Positions 26,931 through 35,266 of a stretch of 64,000 nucleotides of DNA are shown one piece after another. This DNA comes from Chloroflexus sp. Y-396-1. GTDB lineage: Bacteria; Chloroflexota; Chloroflexia; Chloroflexales; Chloroflexaceae. The position numbers were made by a program, and so were the translations under genes. Position 1 is the stretch's first letter; every line of letters begins with the position of its first letter. The stretch lies in assembly GCF_000516515.1 (NCBI RefSeq), contig NZ_KI911784.1:682001-746000 (forward strand). Reading direction: 5' to 3'. Under the pieces are notes generated by a model. That model was not told the DNA's origin and did not search any database. It saw only the letters and a program-made list of their open reading frames with translations.

Positions 26931-27467
26931 TCACCACAACTCACCCTCACGCCACTCAGCCGAAAGAGGCGCACTCAGGTCTAATGGTGGTGTTTTCGGC
27001 AGGCGAAGTATCATTACCTGCTCGTCAGCGGGTGATAATAATAAGCCATTGTTAGTTCTAATATACAACGGCCCACGCCAAAGCTCCCATCCAAGTCGCT
27101 CGTAGAAGGTAACATCAAACGGTGAGAGGGCTGCTAACTCATAGTCCTGAATCTCGTTGACGAGATATTTCATGATGGCTGTCGCAAAACCACGACGACG
27201 GTAGGCAGGATCTGTTGCCACCGCTTCGATATAGGCAGTGCGCAGCAGAGGAGCATTGCCAACTTGTAGATAGCGGTTCACCCACAAGGCATGACTAACA
27301 AAAAGACCGTTGTAGTAGCCGAGAACATGGCTAGCATCAACAAACGTTTCAAACAGCGGCGCAAGGTCTTCATCGTAAGCTCTGTTACAAAGGGCAATAA
27401 TGTGGCTGCGCGCTGCTTCAGATAGGGATGCACCCTGTACGACACGGATCGTCAACCGGTTATTCAT
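26931..27467 (-). CDS. GNAT acetyltransferase resembling aminoglycoside 2'-N-acetyltransferase AAC(2')-I
   Basis: 178 residues. The GNAT core is visible: AYIEAVATDPAYRRRGFATAI (strand 4 and the acetyl-CoA pyrophosphate loop, with RRRGFA in place of the usual Q/RxxGxG/A) near residues 88-108, followed by LSPFDVTFYERLGWELWRGP. Several positions follow the AAC(2')-I enzymes of mycobacteria, as I remember them: the YVEGVAV-like strand, the YxxRGW-type loop and above all the C-terminal LDLSAPLSAEWREGELW, which corresponds to the LDxSxxLxxDWRxGDxW ending. AAC(2')-I acetylates the 2'-amino group of aminoglycosides, but many chromosomal relatives have other roles. Whether this one accepts aminoglycosides is unknown. 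Confidence 0.75.
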   Translation of the reverse strand: MNNRLTIRVVQGASLSEAARSHIIALCNRAYDEDLAPLFETFVDASHVLGYYNGLFVSHALWVNRYLQVGNAPLLRTAYIEAVATDPAYRRRGFATAIMKYLVNEIQDYELAALSPFDVTFYERLGWELWRGPLYIRTNNGLLLSPADEQVMILRLPKTPPLDLSAPLSAEWREGELW

Positions 27468-27881
27468 AATATTCTGCCTAATCGGGTACGGCTATCGTTC
27501 TCATACCAATCCCGTTCGCGAAAATCGTGTATCCTGGTGCGAAGGCTTCTGGACAACATCCTACCCCTGTGTGGACGAACGATGGCGTGTTCCGCCAGCT
27601 ACCTCCCACTCCCCTACCTCCCCGCTTGCGGGGGGAAGGGGGTACCAGCAGCGTTGGCAGGATGATACACGGTTTGCACAGACAGGATTAGTATCATATC
27701 ATACACCGAGTAGGAGCACGACGCGCCGTCCCCCACTTGATATTACCATCGGCGTCTGGCGGGTCGGCCATAGGGACGGCAAGACGCAGAGATGTAACAA
27801 ATGTATACATCGTTTCTGAGTCATGCTCCAACAACGGCTAGCTCCTGACCCAAATCATGACGGAATGAGCGATACAGGTTG
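27468..27881. other. Spacer with C-rich repeat fragment, no gene
   Basis: Contains CCTCCCCGCTTGCGGGGGGA followed by AGGGGGT, a short relative of the C-rich palindromes. The open frame across this region has no ribosome-binding site and no recognisable product. Confidence 0.5.
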
Positions 27882-28601
27882 TCATCCGTTGCCTGCACTG
27901 CGCATTCGTTCAGCCAAAGCCAGAATGCGCTGACCGTACTCGGTACCCGGCCACGCCCACCGACCGTTGAGGTCGGTGATCGTCACCGCCACCCCACGCA
28001 GATGATCAGGCAACGGACGCCGCCAGAGTGCATAGTCAATCAGTTGCTGCTGATACGTCGTACCGGCGCCGGTAGGTAAAGCGTAAGCAAGCAAACGTCC
28101 TAAATGCGCCGGAATTGACTCATCAACCCACGAGGCAAAACTCAAACCGGCCCGCCAACGCTGTATCGTCTCATCCCAAGCCCAATCGGGGCCAGGCGGC
28201 TGATCAGGTGGTGCTTCACGAGTTTCGCCGGTAACGCCAATTCCTGCTGGATTACGCCGTGGTCGTTGACACCACCACGAAGTCAAATGGCCTGTCTCGT
28301 GGGCACACTGGGCGATAGCTAGAAACCAGTCTAAACCGGCAGCCTCGCCGATACTGGCATAGCCATTGACAATAACACCGACATCGTAAGGAGTGTATGC
28401 CGTACTGCGCGGAGCAAGCCAGGCAATCGCTGCTTCAACCGTACCGGTAGCGGGGCCGAGCAGGGTTCCAGGGAGCGGCGAACGAATGACCATAGGAAGA
28501 TAGATCGAGTGCGGCTCTGGAGTTTGAGCACGGACAAATGAGCTGCTCAGGGTGAGCAACCCGAACGAGAGGAGCGAACGTCTACTCAGGCGAGTGTTCA
28601 T
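27882..28601 (-). CDS. Exported glucosaminidase-like peptidoglycan hydrolase
   Basis: 239 residues. The N-terminus MNTRLSRRSLLSFGLLTLSS is a twin-arginine type signal (SRRSLL) ending near AQTPEP. The mature part carries a glucosaminidase/lysozyme-like segment, LDWFLAIAQCAHETGHLTSW, in which the Glu of AHETGH is the probable catalytic acid, followed by RRNPAGIGVTGE. It should cleave glycan strands in the wall or act on another glycan outside the membrane. Its ATG overlaps the SCO1-family stop by four bases; it is the last gene of the CAP-SCO1-glucosaminidase operon. Confidence 0.75.
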   Translation of the reverse strand: MNTRLSRRSLLSFGLLTLSSSFVRAQTPEPHSIYLPMVIRSPLPGTLLGPATGTVEAAIAWLAPRSTAYTPYDVGVIVNGYASIGEAAGLDWFLAIAQCAHETGHLTSWWCQRPRRNPAGIGVTGETREAPPDQPPGPDWAWDETIQRWRAGLSFASWVDESIPAHLGRLLAYALPTGAGTTYQQQLIDYALWRRPLPDHLRGVAVTITDLNGRWAWPGTEYGQRILALAERMRSAGNG

Positions 28602-29188
28602 GGCGTTTCTTTCAGCAGCGCACGAATGTCTTGCACGTACACATCGGCTGCAGTTCCATATGGATAAACGATCCGTAACCGCCCATTTTGATCGATCAAA
28701 TAACTTGCCGTACTGTGTTCAACCCCATCGCTCCCGTGATGATGCTGATGACCACCACTATGACGGTAGGTCAGACCGTATTCCTTGCTAATCCGGCGCA
28801 ACGTTGCATCATTCCCCTGCAACCCGATAAACCCTGCACCGAAGGCTTGCAGGTACTTCGCCAGCACCTCTGGGGTATCATTAGCCGGATCGACACTGAT
28901 CAACACGAAATGAACCTGCTCACCATCGATACCGAGCTGATCGCGAGCCTTACGAAATTCGCTTAGCGTTATTGGACAATAATCAGGGCAGTGTGTGTAC
29001 CCAAAGTAGAGCAACACCGGCCGACCACGCAAATCGCTCAACCGCACTTCACCGCCGATACTAGCTGGTAAGCTGAAATCACTTAACACCGTTGGTGGAT
29101 CGATGATCGTAGACGTTGAAACTGATGGTGTGTTCGTGAGTGTACATCCGCTTAACACAAGCAGACAGAGGATGAACCAGCGTTGCAT
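28598..29188 (-). CDS. SCO1/SenC/PrrC family lipoprotein
   Basis: 196 residues from the ATG at 29188. A lipoprotein signal peptide ends at the lipobox LVLSGC (Cys near residue 15). The thioredoxin-like domain has the copper-binding CxxxC in THCPDYCPITLSEF and the conserved His further on (EHSTASYLID); LISVDPANDTPEVLAKYL is typical. A His-rich insertion (HSGGHQHHHGSDG) precedes the conserved His and may bind copper. SCO proteins deliver Cu to the CuA centre of cytochrome c oxidase or act as redox proteins. The ATG lies four bases after the CAP-protein stop. Confidence 0.9.
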   Translation of the reverse strand: MQRWFILCLLVLSGCTLTNTPSVSTSTIIDPPTVLSDFSLPASIGGEVRLSDLRGRPVLLYFGYTHCPDYCPITLSEFRKARDQLGIDGEQVHFVLISVDPANDTPEVLAKYLQAFGAGFIGLQGNDATLRRISKEYGLTYRHSGGHQHHHGSDGVEHSTASYLIDQNGRLRIVYPYGTAADVYVQDIRALLKETP

Positions 29189-29192
29189 AATA

Positions 29193-30938
29193 TCACCGCA
29201 CGACCAGTGGAGTGTAGGTCGTGAATATCTGATCAACCACCCGCAATCTGACCGGAACCGTTAAGCGAAACATCGATCCAGGCATCGTGAGTGTCACTCG
29301 ACCCTCATAGAGACCTGTGTTCAGTCCACCCGGATCGATACTCAATCTCAATATACCACTCTCGGTCACACCTGCCAACCATGGTTCATTTGCTGTTACC
29401 TGCATCCCGGTTTGTGCACAGAGAGTCGTGATTATCAGTGAGAGTGGTGTACCCCGACGCTGAGCAAGTATTGTCCGGGCAGTAACCTCTATCTCCTGAG
29501 GTGGTAAGACCGGAAACTCAACGAAATTGGAGAAGGTTACGCCATCGGTATAGCGCACCCAAATCCCCTGACCGCGATAATTACCGCCAAACATATCTAG
29601 GGTGAACGGGTTCATGATCGGTTGAGGCGTTGAGAACAGGGTCACCGCATCAACAAATACCTCAGTTGAGCCACTACGCCAGAATTGAATGGTCAAAAAT
29701 GGATCGCCTGCACGGTACACGAACGGCAATGCAAACTCTTGGTACTGGTTGGCAACCGCAAAGTCAATACCGCGCAGCACCAGTGGCCCATATTCAGTAT
29801 CACCACTCTTTATCGATATGCGAGCTACCTGATTTGAACTGGTATTGTTCGCTACTTTCAGGCGAACATACGCCACCAAGGCAAGATTGTTTAACACCGT
29901 AGGCTGATACTCCCACACCCAGGCTGACGACTCAAGGTCTGCCAAACCAAGGCGAAAGGCACTGCCGCCCCAGGCATCTGGATCGGTCACCCGTTCGCCA
30001 TCCCCCCAAAGCAGATTAAACGTGGAGAAGGTATCGTCCACTAACCAACCTGGACTAAACTGCACTTGTGGTAACGATGGATGACCGAGGCCGCTCAGCG
30101 TTACCGTCGGTTGCCGATCACTGAGCGTAGCTGCTAACTCAGCAATCGGTGGGTTAGCACCGACATAGATTGTGTCACTCACCACTCGCGTTGCACCAAA
30201 AGTATCACGAGTTTTGACGTAAACGGTGAGCCAACCTTCACCATTGGGCAGCCGGAAACGCGGCTCTGGAGTGAACGGTTGCCAGGTGGTATCAACAAAA
30301 CAGGGTTCACTTGCGATCATCATCTCGGTAGCAGCGCGAGCACCGGTGAAGCTATTCTGGTTCGCAGTCTGATGAATATACAGCGCTACCTCAAGATTCA
30401 GCGTATTGATCGCTTCATTCTCGATGATGACCGGCGCATAGGCGGCATCATTCCCAAAAAGCTGGGCGATATACCCACGCCCATCACTTGCACGACGGTA
30501 GTAGCCTAGTCCAATTTCACGATGCGCATCACTCAACAGATTGGCACGATGACCAGGACTGTTCAACCAGCCATTGATCGCATCCTGTGGCAACATATAA
30601 CCGCAATACGCATTTTCGGCGCCACTATTCCCAAGATAGCCAAAGCGTGGCGCCCGATCACTAGGCCACTGACCGTTGGTATCTTGATGGCCACAATACG
30701 GCGTTGGTCGATTCTCAACCGAATCCCAGGCGAACCAGCGTGAGGCATACGTTAGTTGGCGGTTCCAGCGCAGTGGTGGCTTTCTTTCTGCACGGCGAGC
30801 CAGATTACCGTAATACACTGTCAACGCCTCATCGTACAATAGCGCCGAGGTTTGGGTTGTCGGATCAAACGCGGTAGCAGTCGTCACTAGAACACTGCAC
30901 AAGACGACGAGCAACCCGATGTTTCGGAACTGCAACAT
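29193..30938 (-). CDS. Secreted CAP/SCP-domain protein with C-terminal beta-rich region
   Basis: 581 residues from the ATG at 30938, chosen because it begins a clean signal peptide (MLQFRNIGLLVVLCSVLVTT) and has GAGGATG upstream; the frame extends further but through repeat sequence. The CAP (cysteine-rich secretory/PR-1) domain lies at residues about 35-165 with LTYASRWFAW, GHQDTNG and GWLNSPGHRANLLSDAHREIGLGYY. Beyond it are beta-sandwich regions: a Y/W-rich segment, a carbohydrate-binding-like section (FVDAVTLFSTPQPI) and a final Ig/BACON-like repeat. Extracellular; function unknown. First gene of the three-gene export operon. Confidence 0.85.
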   Translation of the reverse strand: MLQFRNIGLLVVLCSVLVTTATAFDPTTQTSALLYDEALTVYYGNLARRAERKPPLRWNRQLTYASRWFAWDSVENRPTPYCGHQDTNGQWPSDRAPRFGYLGNSGAENAYCGYMLPQDAINGWLNSPGHRANLLSDAHREIGLGYYRRASDGRGYIAQLFGNDAAYAPVIIENEAINTLNLEVALYIHQTANQNSFTGARAATEMMIASEPCFVDTTWQPFTPEPRFRLPNGEGWLTVYVKTRDTFGATRVVSDTIYVGANPPIAELAATLSDRQPTVTLSGLGHPSLPQVQFSPGWLVDDTFSTFNLLWGDGERVTDPDAWGGSAFRLGLADLESSAWVWEYQPTVLNNLALVAYVRLKVANNTSSNQVARISIKSGDTEYGPLVLRGIDFAVANQYQEFALPFVYRAGDPFLTIQFWRSGSTEVFVDAVTLFSTPQPIMNPFTLDMFGGNYRGQGIWVRYTDGVTFSNFVEFPVLPPQEIEVTARTILAQRRGTPLSLIITTLCAQTGMQVTANEPWLAGVTESGILRLSIDPGGLNTGLYEGRVTLTMPGSMFRLTVPVRLRVVDQIFTTYTPLVVR

Positions 30939-31149
30939 ATGTTCATCCTCTTCGCTGGAACCGTACCGATTACCAGTATTGTGGTCTTCCAGCAGTGCTG
31001 ATGTCAAGGTCTCGTCGCTGCTGGAGAAAAAAGAGGCAAGAGAACAGAGGCTCGCGAGAAAGAGGCTGTTTCTCAACTGTCCGCTGCACGGGCAGCGGCG
31101 CGCAGCATCCCGCGCCGATAGCGGCCTACCGTTTTTGCCCCTTACCGTA

Positions 31150-31236
31150 CAGGAGGGGGCGAGTTCCAAATCAGCCCTGCGTCCCCCCTTCCTCTCCCCT
31201 TGTGGGAGAGGAAGGGGCTCGGGGAAGGTGAGGGGT
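31150..31236. repeat. C-rich palindromic repeat (copy 4)
   Basis: CCCCCCTTCCTCTCCCC is mirrored by TGTGGGAGAGGAAGGGGCTC, and followed by GGGGAAGGTGAGGGGTTCCA. Same family as the 1.0, 7.5 and 23.2-kb copies. The preceding stretch (30939-31149) contains CTGTCCGCTGCACGGGCAGC, which resembles sequence near 41.86 kb. No gene is seen between 30939 and the tRNA promoter. Confidence 0.75.
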
Positions 31237-31281
31237 TCCAGCCACACCCCACACAACATGGGCCAGCAGCCCGCGCACCAT

Positions 31282-31310
31282 TTGACAACTCCTTAGCGAT
31301 TTCGTATAAT
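31282..31310 (+). promoter_or_regulatory. Consensus promoter of the tRNA operon
   Basis: TTGACA (31282-31287) and TATAAT (31305-31310) with a 17-nt spacer: a full consensus, 15 nt before the first tRNA. Confidence 0.85.
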
Positions 31311-31325
31311 AGCAAGGCGTCAAGC

Positions 31326-31415
<90 letters not shown>

Positions 31416-31422
31416 AACGTTG

Positions 31423-31497
31423 GGGCGATTAGCTCAGCGGTAGAGCACCTCGTTTACACCGAGGGTGTCGGCGGTTCAAATCCGTCATCGCCCACCA
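31423..31497 (+). tRNA. tRNA-Val (TAC)
   Basis: Acceptor GGGCGAT pairs with ATCGCCC; CCA is encoded. The anticodon stem CCTCG/CGAGG encloses TTTACAC, giving anticodon TAC. T-loop GGTTCAAATCC is present. Confidence 0.95.
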
Positions 31498-31516
31498 CAA
31501 AATGGTATAGCGGCTT

Positions 31517-31592
31517 GCCAAGATAGCTCAGTTGGTAGAGCATCGCGCTGAAAACGCGAGGGTCGCCGGTTCGAGTCCGGCTCTTGGCACCA
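31517..31592 (+). tRNA. tRNA-Phe (GAA)
   Basis: Acceptor GCCAAGA pairs with TCTTGGC; CCA is encoded. The anticodon stem TCGCG/CGCGA encloses CTGAAAA, giving anticodon GAA. T-loop GGTTCGAGTCC is present. Confidence 0.95.
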
Positions 31593-31600
31593 CAATGCAT

Positions 31601-31637
31601 GATGCCCACTCGAATGATCGAGTGGGCATCGTGGTTT
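31601..31637 (+). terminator. Terminator of the tRNA operon
   Basis: GATGCCCACTCGA and TCGAGTGGGCATC form a perfect 13-bp stem with an ATGA loop, followed by GTGGTTTTC. It starts nine bases after tRNA-Phe. Confidence 0.8.
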
Positions 31638-31752
31638 TCAAGTCCTCTATTGTAACCAGATTACAACGTTTGTTGTGTACCATTCTGCCACAATTGCCCT
31701 TTAGTTGCATACGATAGAAAAGCAAGCGGCTTACCGAAGCGCGGAGGTGCTT

Positions 31753-32442
31753 ATGCGTGTACCTGCATCTGTACGTCCAACCGGATCGTTGTTCGCCGAT
31801 CCCCGTATCCGTTGGGGAGGCGGCTTGATGGGAGCAGTCTGGCTCATCGGTATTCTCGGCGGGCTCACGGGCTTGACGGAATGGCCTGCACTCGTGCTTT
31901 ACGTTATCGGCGGACTGGGAGTTGCCGTTATCTTAGGACGAACCCAAGGCTGGGCAACACTAGGAGTAACGAAAGCCAACCTGCGTGCAGCAACGCTTTG
32001 GGGTGGCGGGATTGGTGTCGGGCTGATGCTCCTCGACTGGATTAACACCTTTTTCTACTATCGTGGTGGTGGTGCACCGATGGAAGCCATGGAGACGATT
32101 CTGGTTGGAATGGGCTTCCTGTACCTCTTCCCAGTGCTGGTACTGGCTGAGGAACTTCTCTGGCGTGGTGTGCTACTGTTCGGTCTGCGCGACTCAGGTC
32201 TGAATGCCCATCTGACGGTGGGACTGACAACGCTATTTTACGCGCTGAATCACCTGTTTGTGGCGCCGGTTCCGCTGTTTGAGCGCTGGTTGATGGTGGG
32301 AATGGCACTCCCGATTGGTGTAATTGGCGGCTATCTGGTGCTGCGTACCCGCAATGTTTGGGCAGCAGTGTGGTTGCACGGGTTGAGTCTGGTGGCAATG
32401 GTCGCTGACATCTTTATCATTCCAGGACTGGCACGCGGATAA
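31753..32442 (+). CDS. CPBP-family intramembrane protease
   Basis: 229 residues from the ATG at 31753, which has GGAGG five bases upstream; the earlier in-frame ATG at 31705 has no such site. Six or seven hydrophobic segments. Motif 1 is the EExxxR type in VLAEELLWRGVLLFGL (about residue 135-150) and motif 2 is FYALNHLFVAP with the conserved His. CPBP (CAAX protease and bacteriocin-processing) proteins are membrane-embedded Glu-type proteases, like Rce1, with roles in peptide maturation or immunity to self-made peptides. No peptide gene is seen nearby. Confidence 0.88.
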   Translation: MRVPASVRPTGSLFADPRIRWGGGLMGAVWLIGILGGLTGLTEWPALVLYVIGGLGVAVILGRTQGWATLGVTKANLRAATLWGGGIGVGLMLLDWINTFFYYRGGGAPMEAMETILVGMGFLYLFPVLVLAEELLWRGVLLFGLRDSGLNAHLTVGLTTLFYALNHLFVAPVPLFERWLMVGMALPIGVIGGYLVLRTRNVWAAVWLHGLSLVAMVADIFIIPGLARG

Positions 32443-32482
32443 CTCGGTCTGGCTAGAGCGATGGTAGTACGATGACCATGTG

Positions 32483-32507
32483 ATATATCCACATTTTGTG
32501 GATATAT
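32483..32507 (+). terminator. AT-rich hairpin after the CPBP gene
   Basis: ATATATCCACA and TGTGGATATAT form a perfect 11-bp stem with a TTT loop about 40 bp after the stop. No strong T-run follows. Confidence 0.45.
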
Positions 32508-33262
32508 GTGGATACAGGCCCAATATCTAGTATTCGGTTGTTTTTGGAAGGCGTGAGAGATAGGGATGGCTTCCTAACCTAGCTTGCACGGAGGCATACA
32601 TCTTGCCGTTTCGCCGATCATCATTGCTGCCTCCTGGCGCGGGGCGGCGTCTAGGCCAAGGACCGGATGTCCGCCTCGTTTCTATGTTTGTCGGTTTAGT
32701 CGGCCAGAGCAACGATCTAAGCACTCCGCGCACCCTTATGGTTAAGCGTCGGCGATGCCGGTAGCGAAGAATGCGTCTAGCAGGAATGAACCCTGGGAGT
32801 TACCCGCCAGCACAACACACACAACCTAGCACATCAAGGAACAGTTTCGATCCCTCATCAAGCCTGGGAAATGAGTCAAGATTGGAGACTACAGCAAATG
32901 TGCAGTATGCACGCAGGTCGTTTCATCTTCCACATCCTGCTTTTCTCAATCTGCAATATTGTGCTATACGTTTGGTGCAACGGAAACGATTGACAGTTTG
33001 CCGATCCCCCGCGCTTGCCGGAATGCTGCTTCGAGCCGATCATGTGAGAAGGGATTCCGGTAATTGTCGTACAGATATTGCTCACCTCAATATGGCAGTC
33101 GTGTTATAAAATATTCCCTACGAACCTTCAACCAGACCTGAACGGATCGAATGTATCTTTATCAGGTTGCCGGGGTTCGTAGGCTGTTGACCATCATCCG
33201 AAGGGGCGCTGACAGATACATTGACGTTGGGTTTGGGTAATGAACTACTATTTGAGTGCACA
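32508..33262. other. Spacer of about 750 bp without a supported gene
   Basis: Short frames exist on both strands, none with a ribosome-binding site or recognisable product. Near 32.58-32.70 kb the minus strand resembles spacer debris at 20.7 kb. The end of the spacer adjoins the MITE-like repeat. Confidence 0.5.
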
Positions 33263-33446
33263 GCAAAACTCACCACGGAGCACACAGAGTACACAGAGCG
33301 TATAAGGTTTATGAATAAAAGGATCATTTTTGACCATTGGGCGCATGGAAGAAAAATGTTCACAACCCTATGTTCGATGAAAGATAAAATTATCTTTAGT
33401 CTCTGCGATCTCCGTGGTCTCTGTGGTGGAAAGATCACCTTTTTGC
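33263..33446. repeat. MITE-like dispersed repeat, copy 1
   Basis: Bounded by GCAAAACTCACCACGGAG and its approximate inverse CTCCGTGGTCTCTGTGGTGG ... TTTTTGC. The interior (GTTTATGAATAAAAGGATCA, later CACAACCCTATGTTC) matches the copy at 49198-49367 closely, with the same end sequences. Non-coding and with terminal inverted repeats, it resembles a miniature inverted-repeat element. Confidence 0.75.
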
Positions 33447-33510
33447 AGTAGAGTCACTATTTCTTTTGATAACACCATGCGTCGCATTACATTTATCAAA
33501 GGTTATTGGA

Positions 33511-34131
33511 ATGAACACCGTTGAAGAGAAGATCCGTGCGTTGGCTGTGAAATACCAAAGAGCACTTATCCAGAAGATGGATGCACGTATCGCAGAGATG
33601 AGAAGTGATGACAAATCACACTATTTAAGATACCTGGTTTTGGGAATAACGGATGAAGAAGGCGAACTAATCGACATATATCAAAATAAAGGTCATTTTC
33701 TTTATACTTATGCAGGTGCTCTCCTAGAATAAGCGACATTCCTTTGCTTCAGGGAAAGATACCCTGAGGTGAAACGTATTCAGATAGTGAACACCCTTGG
33801 CAGACGACCACGGCAATTTGAGATAGATTGTGTCATAGGTCAAAATGCAATTGAAATCAAGTGGCGCGATGCAACAACAGATAGAGATCATATCACAAAA
33901 GAGCATACAAGAATACAAGTTATTCGAGGTCACGGCTTCAAACCAATCAGGATCATGTTTTACTACCCTAATCGAAACCAGGCAATAAGAATACAAGAAA
34001 CCATCAAAGCCGTATATCAGGGTGTAGGGGAAGAATACTACACAGGAGATGATGCGTAGGAATACGTAAGATCCCAGACGAGCATTGATCTGAAGAATAT
34101 TCTCCTTCGGATAGCAGAGGAAAACCGATAA
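33511..34131 (+). pseudogene. ApaLI-like type II restriction endonuclease, interrupted by two in-frame stops
   Basis: One continuous frame from ATG 33511 to TAA 34129-34131 (206 codons plus stop) is broken by TAA at 33730-33732 and TAG at 34057-34059. Before the first stop: YLRYLVLGITDEEGELIDIY and NKGHFLYTYAGALLE. After it: ATFLCFRERYPEVKRIQIVN, RRPRQFEIDCVIGQNAIEIK and WRDATTDRDHITKEHTRIQV; after the second, EYVRSQTSIDLKNILLRIAE. The E-I-D ... E-I-K pattern (FEIDCVIGQNAIEIKW) is the likely PD-(D/E)xK active site. The sequence recalls the ApaLI-like endonucleases (recognition GTGCAC), from memory. The stops look like GAA to TAA and TGG to TAG single-base changes; no frameshift is needed. The methyltransferase begins five bases later. 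AT-rich relative to neighbours. Confidence 0.75.
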
Positions 34132-34136
34132 CAGAA

Positions 34137-35136
34137 ATGACAATACTTTGTGGAGATTGTAGAGAAATATTGAAGAAACTGGATGACACAAGCGTCGATC
34201 TTGTGTACATAGATCCGCCCTTTTTTACCCAAAAAACCCCTTCGCTCACTACACAAGATCACACAACAGAATACTCCTTTGAAGATCGTTGGGATTCTCT
34301 TGACGATTACCTCTCTTTTATGAGAGAGGTTCTATGTCAATGCAAGCGTGTGCTAAAAACAACAGGAAGTATCTTTCTTCACTGTGATAAGTCTGCATCA
34401 CATCACCTTCGTATACTACTTGACCAGGTCTTTGGTGCAGAAAACTTCCAGAGTGAAATTATCTGGACGTACCGAAGATGGTCAAGGTGTTCCACTCTCT
34501 GATGTCTGGTATATCCCCTTTTTGAATCCCAAGGCAAAAGAAAGAGTTGGTTATCCTACACAAAAACCAGTTTTGTTATTAGAGCGAATTATCAAAATAG
34601 CGACAGATGCCGGCGATTGCGTACTAGACCCATTTTGTGGTAGTGGAACTACATTAGTTGCGGCAGCATTATCAGGACGTACTTATATTGGAATAGATAT
34701 ATCCAGCGCCGCAGTGAAGTTGTCAGCAGAACGATTGCGGAATCCAATGAAAAGCGAGTCACATCTACTCGCAGTTGGCGAAGAAGGATTTCGAGAAAAA
34801 TCCGATTACGAGCGGAGAATCCTGAAAGCAATAGACGCTATCCCAGTTGAGAGAAACAGTGGAATAGATGGTTTTCTAAGAAGGTTTGTCAACGGACATC
34901 CCGTACCAATACGGATTCAAAAAGAACACGAAGATATTGAAACTGCGAAGCGTAAGTTAATAACGGCCAGTAAATCCAAAAAGTGTTCCATGATGATATT
35001 GATTCGAACAAGGTTAGAAGACAGCTCACAACTTTTTAATTGGACAGATGATAATATATTGGTGATTGACGCCTATGATCTCATTATCAACTCATGGCTT
35101 GAAAAGCAAGAACGCCGGAATAAGCCAGAACAATAG
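34137..35136 (+). pseudogene. DNA methyltransferase of the dead R-M locus, internally deleted
   Basis: The first 121 codons from ATG 34137 give an N4-cytosine/N6-adenine beta-class methyltransferase start: DLVYIDPPFFTQKTP (catalytic DPPF) and IFLHCDKSASHHLRILLDQV, ending EIIWTYRRWS. The rest lies in the +1 frame from about 34480: GVPLSDVWYIPFLNPKAKER, VGYPTQKPVLLLERIIKIAT and the SAM-binding DPFCGSGTTLVAAAL, then a C-terminal extension of about 120 residues to 35136. In the family some 70-110 residues normally separate YRRWS from GVPLSDVW, so a deletion has removed the middle and shifted the frame near 34478. With a dead endonuclease beside it, loss of methylation would no longer be lethal. 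Confidence 0.8.
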
Positions 35137-35266
35137 ATGCCAGGTACGAATCTCATAGACATATGGTACAGACGATTTTTGCCTGTATCTATACAAGCAG
35201 AGTATGTTTCAGACACATTCCGACACCTGCCTCCCTACCTTTCATATTCCAGTAGTAGCCTCCCTA

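Noticed and set aside
27400-27819. 139-codon frame on the plus strand
   Set aside because: It is antisense to the acetyltransferase start and continues through repeat-like spacer; no product can be recognised.
32771-33109. 112-codon frame in the spacer after the CPBP gene
   Set aside because: No ribosome-binding site, no recognisable motif, and an equally open frame lies on the other strand.
33118-33438. 106-codon minus-strand frame
   Set aside because: It covers the MITE-like repeat, which recurs at 49.2 kb without preserving the frame.
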